Assembly (NCBI GenBank): GCA_007118195.1
Contig: SKSA01000027.1
Span: 1 to 16,617 of the forward strand
Origin: Anaerobacillus sp.
Lineage (GTDB): Bacteria > Bacillota > Bacilli > Bacillales > Anaerobacillaceae
DNA: 16,617 nucleotides
Direction of reading: 5' to 3'
Numbering within the stretch: position 1 is the stretch's first letter; each line of letters begins with the position of its first letter. The notes under the pieces were generated by a model that saw only the letters and a list, made by a program, of their open reading frames with translations, was not told the origin of the DNA and ran no database searches. This document shows, in pieces, positions 7,932 to 16,032 of this stretch. The translations under genes and the position numbers were made by a program.

Positions 7932-9011
7932 TTAGTTTGTTATCGTTGCGATAATTTCATCTGTTTTTTGTTTAAGGGACTTCATATCTACTGCCCCATG
8001 ATAATATTCTTCTAGTTTAATTTTTGATTCTAGAGCTTTTTGTAAAAGTTTCGTCCCTTCGCTCATTTGTTGTTTATATTGAATGTGCAATTGGTCAAAC
8101 TCTTTATCGTATTTCGCTTCGACGGATTGATCCATACAAAGTTCGAACATATCAATCACTTCATCAGACTTTCTTGTCGGATCAATCACATGTGGGGCGG
8201 TACCGTCTAAGATCGCAACACTTAATGAAGGGATAATAATCATATCTAAACTATGGGGATCGAGCCCACAAGGAAAATATTGAACAGCTAAACCTAAGTT
8301 TTCACCATACTTTCCAATCTTTCTCATGACAGTACTTTTACCACTACCAGATCGCCCTTTAATAATATACCTTTTCTTTATATCACTCGTTATATTATCA
8401 ATATAATTAATGGCTCCTTTTGGCGTCGCTGCCCCAAAAAACAATTGTGGAACCATTGCTTTTTCAACCTCTACACTTACATCGTGAAATAAATTTGCTG
8501 CTAATTGAGCGGTCACCTTATTGGCTTTATCAAAGTCCATAGCAGAGATATAAAGTTCTTCTTTTTTTTCATGAATTTTAACACCTTTTGCAAATCTCGC
8601 ATAAGCCTCTACATGAAATTTCTCAACCTCAGATTGCAACTGAATGATCCCATTTTTATTTGTGACGACATTGGCTTTATTTAATGACTCATCAAGGTCA
8701 AAAACTTGTTCAATAAAATTGCCGTATTTTGCTTCGACCCCATTTCGTGCTGACCCATCCATCACCGCAATATCTTTTTCGGGAATAATAATCCCATCAA
8801 GATTTTCTTCATCCGATGGGTTATGAAGCCATTGAACTAAATAGCCTTTTTGTTCGAAGCTCTCACTGATTTTTTTAAACAGCTTCGTTTTTTCAGAGCT
8901 CAAACTTCCTTTAACAACATATATTTTGTTAATTCTATTTATCACATATTGAATAAGAGAAACATATCCCTTACTAGTGTTTCCATCTAAAAAATAATGT
9001 TTCGTTGCCAC
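7932..9011 (-). CDS. Tandem P-loop ATPase (PRK06851-like), first half degenerate
   Basis: This 359-residue protein has two homologous halves. The second carries an intact Walker A, GRSGSGKS (219-226), within RYIIKGRSGSGKSTVMRKIG. The equivalent place in the first half reads YVVKGSLSSEKTKLFKKI (GSLSSEKT, 35-42), lacking the GxxGxGK pattern. Other matching pairs are LDGIIIPEKDIAVMDGSAR (71-89) with LDMIIIPSLSVAILDGTAP (255-273), and VEAKYGNF (92-99) with VEAKYDKEF (297-305). It therefore looks like an ancient duplication with one ATP site lost. It has no signal peptide or membrane segment, so it should be cytoplasmic. I recall this as an uncharacterised Bacillota family and know no proven function. 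The start is GTG, preceded by AGGAGG with 8 bases between. It has its own terminator, so it is not in the activase operon downstream. Confidence 0.8.
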   Translation of the reverse strand: MATKHYFLDGNTSKGYVSLIQYVINRINKIYVVKGSLSSEKTKLFKKISESFEQKGYLVQWLHNPSDEENLDGIIIPEKDIAVMDGSARNGVEAKYGNFIEQVFDLDESLNKANVVTNKNGIIQLQSEVEKFHVEAYARFAKGVKIHEKKEELYISAMDFDKANKVTAQLAANLFHDVSVEVEKAMVPQLFFGAATPKGAINYIDNITSDIKKRYIIKGRSGSGKSTVMRKIGKYGENLGLAVQYFPCGLDPHSLDMIIIPSLSVAILDGTAPHVIDPTRKSDEVIDMFELCMDQSVEAKYDKEFDQLHIQYKQQMSEGTKLLQKALESKIKLEEYYHGAVDMKSLKQKTDEIIATITN

Positions 9012-9147
9012 TTGTAAGCCCTCCTATGGTTAAGCATTGGTAACGAATAGACTAGACAGTTACCTAGTTTTTATCATATGCAGCTACCTTTATAGAAGTG
9101 CTAAAAATCGTCAAGAATTCAACGTTGATAGCGAGCTTTGGAGCCTT

Positions 9148-10059
9148 TCATTTACTCAGGTCATAAGGTGTTTCTTGGTAGACATAGTAATTGAGCCAAT
9201 TAGAAAAGATTAAATTGGCATGGGCTCGCCAACGCAATCTTGGACTTGTACTCGGATCATCATTGTTAAAATAATTTAATGGGCAGCAAATATCTAAGCC
9301 TTTTTGTAAATCTCTTTCATATTCTGTTTTTAATGTTGTGGCGTCGTATTCAAAATGGCCGGTAATAAAAATTTGTCGACCATTTCTTGAAGCAACGATA
9401 TTCACACCTGTTTCCGGTGACTCAGACAAAATCTCTAAATCGGGAATCTTTTCAATATCTTCTCTTCTAACTTCTGTATATCTCGATTGTGGAACAATAT
9501 ATTCATCATCAAAACCTCGTAATAAATTGACATTGCGGTTATTAATCGTATGCGGGAAAATACCAAAAATTTTCTCATCTAAAATATATTTTGGCACTTC
9601 GTAATGATGATAAAGTCCTGCTTGCGCACCCCAACATATATGTAAAGTAGAAGTGACATTTGAAACGGACCAATCCATAATCTGCTTTAATTCGTTCCAA
9701 TAATCTACTTTTTCAAATGGAAGTTGTTCAATAGGTGCTCCAGTAATGATCATTCCATCAAACTTTCGCTCTTTGATTTCATCAATAGTTTGATAAAAAG
9801 AAGTTAAATGATGTTCAGATGTGTTTTTCGACTGATGTGTATCAGGATGAATAAATGCCACTTCCACTTGTAATGGTGTATTACCAAGTAAACGAAGTAA
9901 TTGAGTTTCAGTTACTTCTTTAACTGGCATTAAATTTAAGATCACAATTTGTAACGGACGAATATCTTGGCTATAGGCTCTACTTTCATCCATGACGAAA
10001 ATATTTTCATTAAGCAAAATCTCTTTTGCAGGTAAAGAATCTGGAATTTTTATTGGCAT
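9148..10059 (-). CDS. metA: Homoserine O-acetyltransferase (MetA type)
   Basis: MetA acylates the hydroxyl of L-homoserine, the first committed step of methionine synthesis, in the cytoplasm. This 303-residue protein is full length for the family and keeps the catalytic set at the E. coli numbering: nucleophile C142 in [15 protein letters not shown]235 and E237 in GHFEYD. Residue 111 in [16 protein letters not shown] is Glu. In published work on Bacillus cereus MetA a Glu here selects acetyl-CoA, while the Gly of E. coli MetA allows succinyl-CoA, so this enzyme should be an acetyltransferase despite the frequent name homoserine O-succinyltransferase. The ATG at 10059 follows GAGGAG with about 9 bases between. 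It stands alone, divergent from the RNase H-like gene. I see no S-box (SAM) riboswitch or T-box signature in the 195-base upstream region, so how methionine controls it is not visible. Confidence 0.95.
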   Translation of the reverse strand: MPIKIPDSLPAKEILLNENIFVMDESRAYSQDIRPLQIVILNLMPVKEVTETQLLRLLGNTPLQVEVAFIHPDTHQSKNTSEHHLTSFYQTIDEIKERKFDGMIITGAPIEQLPFEKVDYWNELKQIMDWSVSNVTSTLHICWGAQAGLYHHYEVPKYILDEKIFGIFPHTINNRNVNLLRGFDDEYIVPQSRYTEVRREDIEKIPDLEILSESPETGVNIVASRNGRQIFITGHFEYDATTLKTEYERDLQKGLDICCPLNYFNNDDPSTSPRLRWRAHANLIFSNWLNYYVYQETPYDLSK

Positions 10060-10254
10060 TTAACGTCACTCCTCTACTCAGGCTACTCTCATTTTATATA
10101 ATATGGATATTGAACATCTCCTAAGGAAAAATAATATTACTATGATCAAAGAAATAAGATGTACAATAAACCCTTTTAAGTATTTAAGTTATCATGTTTT
10201 TATAAAATTCGCAATTATTTCTTTAGTAATTTGACGAGGTAAAGGAGAAAAATT
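10060..10254. other. Divergent intergenic region between metA and the RNase H-like gene
   Basis: This 195-base AT-rich stretch must hold the promoters of both flanking genes. Candidate -10 boxes are visible (TATTATATAAAAT toward metA; TTTTTATAAAAT toward the RNase H-like gene), but neither has a good -35 at 16-18 bases, so I do not call precise promoters. No riboswitch core, long inverted repeat or small gene was seen. Confidence 0.4.
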
Positions 10255-10923
10255 ATGAAAATTCGCTTACAAATCGTTTATCAACCGAAACAAGGTAAAA
10301 AACAATATGAATTAACGACAGATTTCCTTCCAATTCAAGAAGCTTTATATTTAAGTGAAGATCTTGATAAAACAGGAAGAACAACGAAAGTAGATTTTAT
10401 TGATGAAACAGATTCAATATGGCTTCGTAAACATTTAATAAAATATTTAGAAAGTCTCAAAGAGGAACCCCATAATGTAGTGGTTTATTTTGACGGTGGG
10501 TATACCGAAGAAAACCGAAGATCAGGTGTCGGAGTTGTGATTTATTACGAGCAAAACGAAAAATTTTATCGTTTACGTAAAAATCAATTGCTAGAACAGC
10601 TATCTTCTAATAATGAAGCCGAATTTGCTGCGTTATGGACCGCTGTTAATGAGTTAGAAACGCTAGGTGTTCATCACCTTCCAGTGACTATTAAAGGAGA
10701 TTCCCTCGTAGTTATTAACCAATCAAAAGGTGAATGGCCATGCTACGAAGAAGAACATAATCGCTGGCTTGACCGTATTGATGAAAAAGTGGCAGCTTTA
10801 GGCCTCAACATCAATTACGAGGCCATCAATAGAGGCGAAAATAAAGAAGCTGATCAACTAGCCTCACAAGCACTTACTGAGACTTTTATTGATGCAACAA
10901 GTGAAGTGAAGAAGTATCAATAA
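10255..10923 (+). CDS. RNase H-fold / reverse-transcriptase-like protein, YpeP-type
   Basis: This 222-residue protein has an RNase HI fold from about residue 74 to 205. The four acidic residues of the RNase H active site can be assigned: D80 (VVYFDGG), E121 (SSNNEAEFAALWTAV), D149 (TIKGDSLVVINQ) and D200 (ENKEADQLAS). The enzyme would cut the RNA strand of RNA-DNA hybrids. The first about 70 residues are a separate domain (MKIRLQIVYQPKQGKKQYEL, then an acidic helical part) that does not look like the usual hybrid-binding domain of RNase HI. The size and plan match YpeP-like proteins of Bacillus. The ATG at 10255 follows AAAGGAG with a 7-base spacer. It is the only plus-strand gene in the window, divergent from metA and convergent with the PHP gene. 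The active site is intact, so it could be active, but the cellular role of this paralogue group is not settled. Confidence 0.85.
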   Translation: MKIRLQIVYQPKQGKKQYELTTDFLPIQEALYLSEDLDKTGRTTKVDFIDETDSIWLRKHLIKYLESLKEEPHNVVVYFDGGYTEENRRSGVGVVIYYEQNEKFYRLRKNQLLEQLSSNNEAEFAALWTAVNELETLGVHHLPVTIKGDSLVVINQSKGEWPCYEEEHNRWLDRIDEKVAALGLNINYEAINRGENKEADQLASQALTETFIDATSEVKKYQ

Positions 10924-10939
10924 AGAAAGAGGCACTTAG

Positions 10940-10953
10940 GCAATTTAAATTGC
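10940..10953. repeat. 14-bp perfect palindrome GCAATTTAAATTGC
   Basis: It lies 17 bases after the RNase H-like stop codon and before the convergent terminator. It has no loop and no T-run of its own. It could be a minor protein-binding site or chance in AT-rich DNA. Confidence 0.3.
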
Positions 10954-10969
10954 ATCTGATATATGAACA

Positions 10970-11000
10970 AAACTCGTTTCAACATTATTGAAACGAGTTT
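10970..11000. terminator. Bidirectional terminator between convergent genes
   Basis: AAACTCGTTTCAA and TTGAAACGAGTTT form a perfect 13-bp stem around a 5-base loop. The right arm contains the last codons of the PHP gene and its stop codon falls in the loop. Both sides end in T-rich sequence (GAGTTTTG on minus, GAGTTTATT on plus), so it can serve both the RNase H-like and PHP genes. Confidence 0.75.
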
Positions 11001-11851
11001 ATTCGCTCTATTAGCTGAACAGCTAGTTCATTCTCAACACGCGTCATACCTAACGGTTCTGGTACTCTTCCATAGTCTTCATGGTGAAAATCTGAGCCAC
11101 CAGTTCTTAGTAAAGATAAGTCGAGGTTGGATTCGATTTTCGTTGTGAGTTGTTCGTAATGTTTTTGCACTTCAAGGTCGTGATCTCGATGATATACTTC
11201 AATCCCATGCAATAACCCTGTTCCGACCCACTCCATTATTTTTTCATCTAAGTTATAATAAACAGGATGAGCAATGATGGCTACGCCCTTTGTTGCTTTG
11301 ATCCAATCTAACGCTTCTAAAGGAGTCATTTCTCGTTGTTTTTTCACATAACAAGGTTTCCCTTCTCCTAAATATAGATCAAAAGCTTCCGCGACATCTT
11401 TCACGACTCCCATCCGAACTAAAACTTTGGCAACGTGAGGTCTCCCGATACTACCTCCATCCGCTTCTTTAAGGATCTCTGCTTCTTTTAACTCGATATT
11501 AAGTTTAGAAAACTTACTGACCATTTCTTGCATTCGTTTTTTCCTCATAATTTGTTGCTCGTTAAGCATTTGTAAGAAGGCTACGTCGTTAATGTCAATA
11601 CCATAACCTAATATATGAACACTAACTCCACTTTCTTTCGTAGAAAATTCAATTCCGGGGATCACCGTAATCCCATGCTTCTCACCTTCACGAATAGCCT
11701 CACTTACCCCAGCAACTGTATCATGATCAGTAATCGCAATATATTGCAAGCCGACATCCTTACATTTTAAAACTAACTCCTTTGGTGGATACCCACCATC
11801 AGAAGCTGTTGTATGTAAATGTAAATCTGCATTTCTTAAAGCTCCACTCAT
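10985..11851 (-). CDS. PHP-domain metal-dependent phosphoesterase (YciV/TrpH-like)
   Basis: This 288-residue protein is a full-length PHP phosphoesterase. Metal-binding motifs in order are HLH (11-13) in ADLHLHTTASDG, TDHD (41-44), E68 in GIEFS, H79, H139 in GRPHVAK, H195 in IIAHP, H221/H224 in VYHRDHD and GSDFH (252-256). E. coli YciV, of the same group, has been described as acting on short 3',5'-phosphorylated nucleotides and RNA 5' ends; for this protein I infer only phosphoesterase or exonuclease activity on a nucleotide or nucleic acid. It has no signal or membrane segment. The ATG at 11851 follows GAGG with a spacer of about 8 bases. The final codons are part of a terminator hairpin shared with the convergent gene. 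It is separated from nadE by 138 bases, enough for its own promoter, although none was clear. Confidence 0.88.
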   Translation of the reverse strand: MSGALRNADLHLHTTASDGGYPPKELVLKCKDVGLQYIAITDHDTVAGVSEAIREGEKHGITVIPGIEFSTKESGVSVHILGYGIDINDVAFLQMLNEQQIMRKKRMQEMVSKFSKLNIELKEAEILKEADGGSIGRPHVAKVLVRMGVVKDVAEAFDLYLGEGKPCYVKKQREMTPLEALDWIKATKGVAIIAHPVYYNLDEKIMEWVGTGLLHGIEVYHRDHDLEVQKHYEQLTTKIESNLDLSLLRTGGSDFHHEDYGRVPEPLGMTRVENELAVQLIERINSFQ

Positions 11852-11953
11852 TAAGTCAACCTCGTTTCACATATAATTAAGTTGTAAGGCCTTACCGATA
11901 CAAATATTTGAACTATAAAACCAAAATTATCACGAAATAATAGGTTGGTTTGC

Positions 11954-11985
11954 AACTCAAAACTCAAAACTCAACACTCAAAACT
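11954..11985. repeat. Tandem heptanucleotide repeat AACTCAA
   Basis: Four adjacent copies (AACTCAA three times, then CACTCAA) plus a partial AACT lie only 4 bases after the nadE stop codon. On the nadE strand the unit reads TTGAGTT. No terminator hairpin is visible in this position. The repeat may vary in copy number by slippage. Confidence 0.75.
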
Positions 11986-11989
11986 GTAC

Positions 11990-12820
11990 CTACCTCCACC
12001 AATCATCATAAATAGTAACAGCGCCTTGACGCTTATGCTCTGTCGCTTTATATTTCGCTTCAATTTTTTCTTTAATATCGTTTGGAACTTGTTTTCCTTC
12101 TAAATAGTCATCAATTTGTTCATATGTAAATCCTAAGGCCACTTCATCAGGTAAGCCTGGCTTTTCTTCCTCTAAATCAGCGGTTGGGACTTTTAAATAT
12201 AAGTGCTCTGGGCAGCCTAAATGATCTAAAAGGTGTTTTCCTTGCCGCTTATTTAAACCAAATATCGGCAAAATATCACAAGCCCCATCACCATGCTTTG
12301 TGAAAAAGCCTGTAATCGCCTCAGCTGCATGGTCCGTTCCAACGACAAGAATTTGGTAATAGGCACCGATATCATACTGTACCTTCATTCGTTCCCTTGC
12401 CTTCGTATTACCTTTCATAAAATCATTTAGTACTTTTCCAGTTGCATCTGTAAAAGCTGTATACGACGCATCAACTGCTTGTTTTATATTTACGGTTAGT
12501 TGTTTTGAAGGATTAATGAACGATAACGCATCCTGTGCGTCTTGTTCGTCTAACTGCTTTCCATAAGGGAGGCGCACAGCGATAAAAACATAAGGCCCGT
12601 CTCCTTTTGTTTCTTCGTTTAGTTCATCGATTGCTATTTGACATAGCTTTCCAGCAAGCGTAGAGTCTTGTCCCCCGGATATCCCTAATACATAACCTCT
12701 CATACCAGTTTTTATTAAATAGCTTTTTAATAAGTTTACACGACTTTCAATTTCTTCATTAACATTGATCATTGGCTTCACGTTTAAATTTGAAATAATC
12801 GTTTTTTGAATATTGTCCAT
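11990..12820 (-). CDS. nadE: Ammonia-dependent NAD(+) synthetase
   Basis: NadE turns nicotinic acid adenine dinucleotide, ATP and ammonia into NAD, the last step of NAD synthesis, in the cytoplasm. The 276-residue protein has the PP-loop [12 protein letters not shown] (48-59) that binds ATP, the family stretches [20 protein letters not shown] and [12 protein letters not shown], and the Bacillus-type end TEHKRQ-DDWW. There is no glutaminase domain, so it uses ammonia. A longer frame opens at 12883, but the ATG at 12820 follows GGAGGT (12828-12833) with a 7-base spacer and gives the usual length (about 272 in B. subtilis), so that start is chosen; the extra 21 codons lie over the promoter. It sits between its own promoter and the heptad repeat, isolated from tlp upstream by a strong terminator. 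Confidence 0.95.
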   Translation of the reverse strand: MDNIQKTIISNLNVKPMINVNEEIESRVNLLKSYLIKTGMRGYVLGISGGQDSTLAGKLCQIAIDELNEETKGDGPYVFIAVRLPYGKQLDEQDAQDALSFINPSKQLTVNIKQAVDASYTAFTDATGKVLNDFMKGNTKARERMKVQYDIGAYYQILVVGTDHAAEAITGFFTKHGDGACDILPIFGLNKRQGKHLLDHLGCPEHLYLKVPTADLEEEKPGLPDEVALGFTYEQIDDYLEGKQVPNDIKEKIEAKYKATEHKRQGAVTIYDDWWR

Positions 12821-12854
12821 TTTTAGTACCTCCAATATATACTCAGTAAGCACT

Positions 12855-12863
12855 ATTGTACCA
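12855..12863 (-). promoter_or_regulatory. Extended -10 promoter of nadE
   Basis: The minus strand reads TGGTACAAT, a TGn motif joined to TACAAT. Transcription would begin near 12848, within the false N-terminal extension and about 28 bases before the chosen ATG. This agrees with the strong Shine-Dalgarno there. No good -35 is seen. Confidence 0.55.
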
Positions 12864-12925
12864 TTTCTCCAATTTTCATACACTTTTTATAGCATTAAAT
12901 CTCACATCATAATTTTAATGCATAG

Positions 12926-12961
12926 AAAAAGGTTAGGTGACTGATTACACCTAACCTTTTT
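12926..12961. terminator. Strong terminator after tlp
   Basis: AAAAAGGTTAGGTG and CACCTAACCTTTTT form a perfect 14-bp stem with an 8-base loop, starting a few bases after the tlp stop. It has T-runs on both strands, so it can stop transcription in either direction. It separates tlp from nadE. Confidence 0.88.
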
Positions 12962-12964
12962 TGC

Positions 12965-13192
12965 TTAAATTTCACCGTTTTCGCGTGCTTGCATTTCATC
13001 TTTAATTTCTGATTGGAAATTTTCAATACTTTGCTCACGGCGCTCATTTTTAGATTCAATGGCTTCACGCTCTTCTTTTTTCATATCTTCGTTTTGTAAC
13101 GTTTTATGAGCTTCTTCTAAATTTTCAATCGTATTATTTACCATTTGTTCTAAACGTTCTACGTTATTACTTCGATTATCTGGTTTTGCCAT
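12965..13192 (-). CDS. tlp: Small acid-soluble spore protein Tlp
   Basis: The 75-residue product is very hydrophilic, rich in Glu, Asn, Arg and Lys, and has no cysteine. It matches Tlp through DNRSNNVERLEQMVNNTIEN (5-24) and ESKNERREQSIENF (46-59), which correspond to the same blocks in B. subtilis Tlp. Tlp is made in the forespore late in sporulation and is stored in the spore core. The ATG at 13192 has GGGAGGT with a 6-base spacer. It lies 69 bases after the thioesterase gene, an order also found in B. subtilis (tlp-yneP), and ends at a strong terminator. Sigma-G control would be expected from the family. A TGAATA element at 13247-13252 has no matching -10, so I do not call a promoter. The gene marks the host as an endospore former. 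Confidence 0.92.
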   Translation of the reverse strand: MAKPDNRSNNVERLEQMVNNTIENLEEAHKTLQNEDMKKEEREAIESKNERREQSIENFQSEIKDEMQARENGEI

Positions 13193-13261
13193 GAAAAAAC
13201 CTCCCTTGTCATCGTTCTAGGTTATTTTTTACGCGCTGACAAGATTTATTCATTAATCAGT

Positions 13262-13684
13262 TCAACTTTGCTTTTTGATTTTTTCATATGCTTGGTGCCA
13301 TTCAGGGAGCTTACGTTTAATAGAAATCGGACGAAATGATTCTTTATCTACACAAACGTGTTCACTCGTCCCTGTTACACATACCTTACCGTCTTCATTT
13401 ACGATCTCATAACCATAGGTCACTTTTACACCCGTGTATTCCTCAACCCATGTCTTTACTTCCACGGTTTCACCGTAGCGAGCTGGATATTTATAAGCAA
13501 ACTGAAGATTTACAACCGGAGATAACACACCTTCCTTCTCCATTTCCGCATATTTAAAACCGATATCTTCAATAATTTTCGTTCGACCAATTTCACACCA
13601 AACGAGATAATTAGCATGATAAACGACTCCCATTTGATCTGTTTCCGCATAACGGACATCAATTTTTGTTTTAGAAATAAACAT
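13262..13684 (-). CDS. yneP: Acyl-CoA thioesterase, 4HBT hotdog family (YneP/YbgC-like)
   Basis: The 140-residue protein is a single hotdog domain. It has the 4-hydroxybenzoyl-CoA thioesterase signature YAETDQMGVVYHANYLVW (12-29), with D16 as the expected catalytic acid and H23 in the conserved turn, then E31 and R34 in the following helix. Family members cleave acyl-CoA thioesters in the cytoplasm; the chain-length preference cannot be read from sequence. The ATG at 13684 follows AGGGGG with a 7-base spacer. It starts 11 bases after the stop of the AAA ATPase gene, so the two are co-transcribed. Position next to tlp and length support the B. subtilis YneP assignment, although the AAA gene upstream is not part of the B. 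subtilis order as I recall it. Confidence 0.88.
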   Translation of the reverse strand: MFISKTKIDVRYAETDQMGVVYHANYLVWCEIGRTKIIEDIGFKYAEMEKEGVLSPVVNLQFAYKYPARYGETVEVKTWVEEYTGVKVTYGYEIVNEDGKVCVTGTSEHVCVDKESFRPISIKRKLPEWHQAYEKIKKQS

Positions 13685-13695
13685 CTATAGTCCCC

Positions 13696-16032
13696 CTAAG
13701 TATTTAAAGATTTTTTAAAGTCATCTAAGGATAATTGAGTTAACTGAATCGTTGTTAACTCATCAACATTATTCATTACACGAAACGAATGATGCTGTAT
13801 CGCCAAATCAACGAGGTCTTTTGCATAGCGGCCGTTTCCTTCTGGCTCTACTTTAGTGAGTTCTGTTATCAAAAATGACTTTACTTCATCTCCGATCGTA
13901 TAGCCGTATTGCTTTGCACTAAGCTCAACCATTTCAACGAGTTCATTGATTTTATAATCCTCGAAATGAAAATATTTTTTGAATCGTGATTCAAGACCTG
14001 GGTTACTCTTTATAAGCAAATCAATTTCCTTTGGATACCCTGCCAATATAACGACTAACCGGTCATTATGCTTTGTCATTTCTTCAACTAACGTATCAAT
14101 GACTTCTTTTCCGAAGTCCCCTTGTTTCCCGAATAAAGAATAGGCTTCGTCTATAAACAACACCCCGCCTAACGCTTCTCTTAGCTTTTTTTTCGTTTTT
14201 AAAGCCGTTTGACCTGTATATCCGGCAACAAGGTCTCCTCTACCTACAACAACTAGGTGCCCCCTTTTTAATAACCCCAGTTCTTTTAATATCTTGGCAA
14301 ATATTTTGGCAACCGTCGTTTTTCCAGTACCTGGGTTTCCAGTAAAAACTGAATGAAGTTGCAAAGGAACGCCCGGTAATTTTTTCTCCCGACGTATTTG
14401 TTGCACTTTTACAAAAGAAACTAACGACATGACTTCCTTTTTAATTTCATCTAGTCCTATTAGGGCGTTTAACTGTGTAATCCCGTCTTTATCTTCATCT
14501 TCTAGTTTTTCTTTTTGAACATCCTCACGTTTAATCATCGTAAAATCCTCACTCTGTAAAGGCTCGTCTAATTGTACGAGAGAACCTTTTTGAAAAATTG
14601 CGTCGAGGACAATATTTTTGACCGTACGTGCATTACCGAACGATGCATCGACTTGTTCTTTTTCAATTCGCTTCCGCAACTCCAACATCGCATCTTCAGA
14701 AAATGTAAAATCATTATCAATGGCAACGTGTTCTGCGATTTGAATTAGTTCTTCTACTGAATAGTCACGTAAATGAATATGATTATTCTCAGGAAAACGA
14801 CTTCTAAGACCAGGATTCGCCCATAAAAATTGCCGCATCTCTTCAGGATATCCAGCTAAAATCACCGCAAACTTCCCAGCATACTCACTGTTTGTCATTG
14901 CTGAAACGAGTGTATCAATGGCCGTCTGACCGTAATCGCTGCCACTACTGTCTTCCCTTTTCAAACTATAGGCCTCATCAATAAATAAGACTCCTCCTAC
15001 GGCTTGTTTAATAATATTCATCGTATTCTCTTCTGTTTGACCAACGTAACCGCCAACTAAATGAGAACGATCTACCTCAATAACTTCTTCGCGAGGTAAA
15101 ATCCCTAGTTCAAAGTAAATTTTTGCCAGAAGTCTTGCTAACGTCGTTTTTCCAGTTCCCGGATTTCCGGTTAAAATCATATTAAGACTTAATTCATCCT
15201 TTAATTGATACCCTTTTTCTTTACGAACTTTTTGATAGTTTAAATAATGATAAAGCTTCTCTACACGGTCTTTTACTTCTTTTAAGCCGATCATTTGATT
15301 TAACTCCGTTAACGCTTCTTTTTCATTTTCTTCTTTTTCTACTTGAGCTTGTCCAATCGTTGCTTGCCATCTTTTATGTAATTCTTCCATTTCAGCAATT
15401 GATTTTTTCACTTCAACGAGTTGCGCTTGTGAATAATAAATTCCTTTCACAGAGTCTGAATAAGCTTCTGTAGATTTCACAATTTTCCGCAACACTTTTT
15501 TTAATCCGTGTAAAGATTCTTTTAGCGTTTCGAATTTGATGATCATTTCATCATCATACAAACGCCTTGCTGCATTAACTAATGATTCAACAATTTCTTC
15601 ATAGGTCGACGCTCGGTCAAAAAAATCATTGGCAATTTTCACATAATCATTTGCGAGCTTTTTTTTCGCATTTCCGTGATCTGTTTCCCGAATTTGCGGA
15701 AATTGTTTAGGAAGTAAAGGCTCTTCTAAAAGTTTTAAGTAAATTTGAATATAAGCTTCATTAATCATTTGATCGTGGGGGTCTACTTCCATCGCTTTAT
15801 CTAACCATTCCAACGTAATTTGATCAAGATTTTTTATCCTCATAAACCTAGCATAAGCAATTAATGCGTATAGCTTTGCTTTTAATTTGTTCGTTTTGTT
15901 AGACGGCTCTTGCATTCCCTCGAGAATTTGCAAATACCTAAGAAGTTGTCCTTCTTTAACCATTTCGATATTTTCACTCCAGGATATAACCGCATCTTCA
16001 ATTTCCTCTATTTTTAAAATATGATTGGTCAT
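13696..16032 (-). CDS. Double AAA+ ATPase of the CbxX/CfqX (SpoVK-like) family with helical N-terminal domain
   Basis: The 778-residue protein has a helical, TPR-like region (1-235) followed by two CbxX-type AAA modules. Module 1 has Walker A TGNPGTGKT (288-296), pore loop GGYVGQT (327-333), Walker B VLFIDEA (348-354), and arginine finger GLRSRF (408-413). Module 2 has TGNPGTGKT (564-572), AGYTGQT (603-609), VLFIDEA (624-630) and GLESRF (679-684). All key residues are intact in both. The family includes SpoVK of sporulation, rubisco activase CbbX and EccA of type VII secretion; all remodel protein partners as rings. The frame opens at a TTG at 16131 without a ribosome site. The ATG at 16032 follows GGGTGGT with a 5-base spacer and begins MTNHILKIEEIEDAV, so I chose that start. 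It is the first gene of an operon with the thioesterase. The target is unknown. Confidence 0.85.
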   Translation of the reverse strand: MTNHILKIEEIEDAVISWSENIEMVKEGQLLRYLQILEGMQEPSNKTNKLKAKLYALIAYARFMRIKNLDQITLEWLDKAMEVDPHDQMINEAYIQIYLKLLEEPLLPKQFPQIRETDHGNAKKKLANDYVKIANDFFDRASTYEEIVESLVNAARRLYDDEMIIKFETLKESLHGLKKVLRKIVKSTEAYSDSVKGIYYSQAQLVEVKKSIAEMEELHKRWQATIGQAQVEKEENEKEALTELNQMIGLKEVKDRVEKLYHYLNYQKVRKEKGYQLKDELSLNMILTGNPGTGKTTLARLLAKIYFELGILPREEVIEVDRSHLVGGYVGQTEENTMNIIKQAVGGVLFIDEAYSLKREDSSGSDYGQTAIDTLVSAMTNSEYAGKFAVILAGYPEEMRQFLWANPGLRSRFPENNHIHLRDYSVEELIQIAEHVAIDNDFTFSEDAMLELRKRIEKEQVDASFGNARTVKNIVLDAIFQKGSLVQLDEPLQSEDFTMIKREDVQKEKLEDEDKDGITQLNALIGLDEIKKEVMSLVSFVKVQQIRREKKLPGVPLQLHSVFTGNPGTGKTTVAKIFAKILKELGLLKRGHLVVVGRGDLVAGYTGQTALKTKKKLREALGGVLFIDEAYSLFGKQGDFGKEVIDTLVEEMTKHNDRLVVILAGYPKEIDLLIKSNPGLESRFKKYFHFEDYKINELVEMVELSAKQYGYTIGDEVKSFLITELTKVEPEGNGRYAKDLVDLAIQHHSFRVMNNVDELTTIQLTQLSLDDFKKSLNT

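Noticed and set aside
9030..9085. Plus-strand hairpin GGTAAC...GTTACC followed by a short T-run
   Set aside because: The stem is only 6 bp with a 14-base loop, and no plus-strand gene lies upstream to need a terminator.
13247..13252. Sigma-G promoter for tlp (TGAATA -35)
   Set aside because: The -35 matches, but no acceptable CATnnTA -10 exists at 17-19 bases, so a promoter call would rest on six AT-rich bases.
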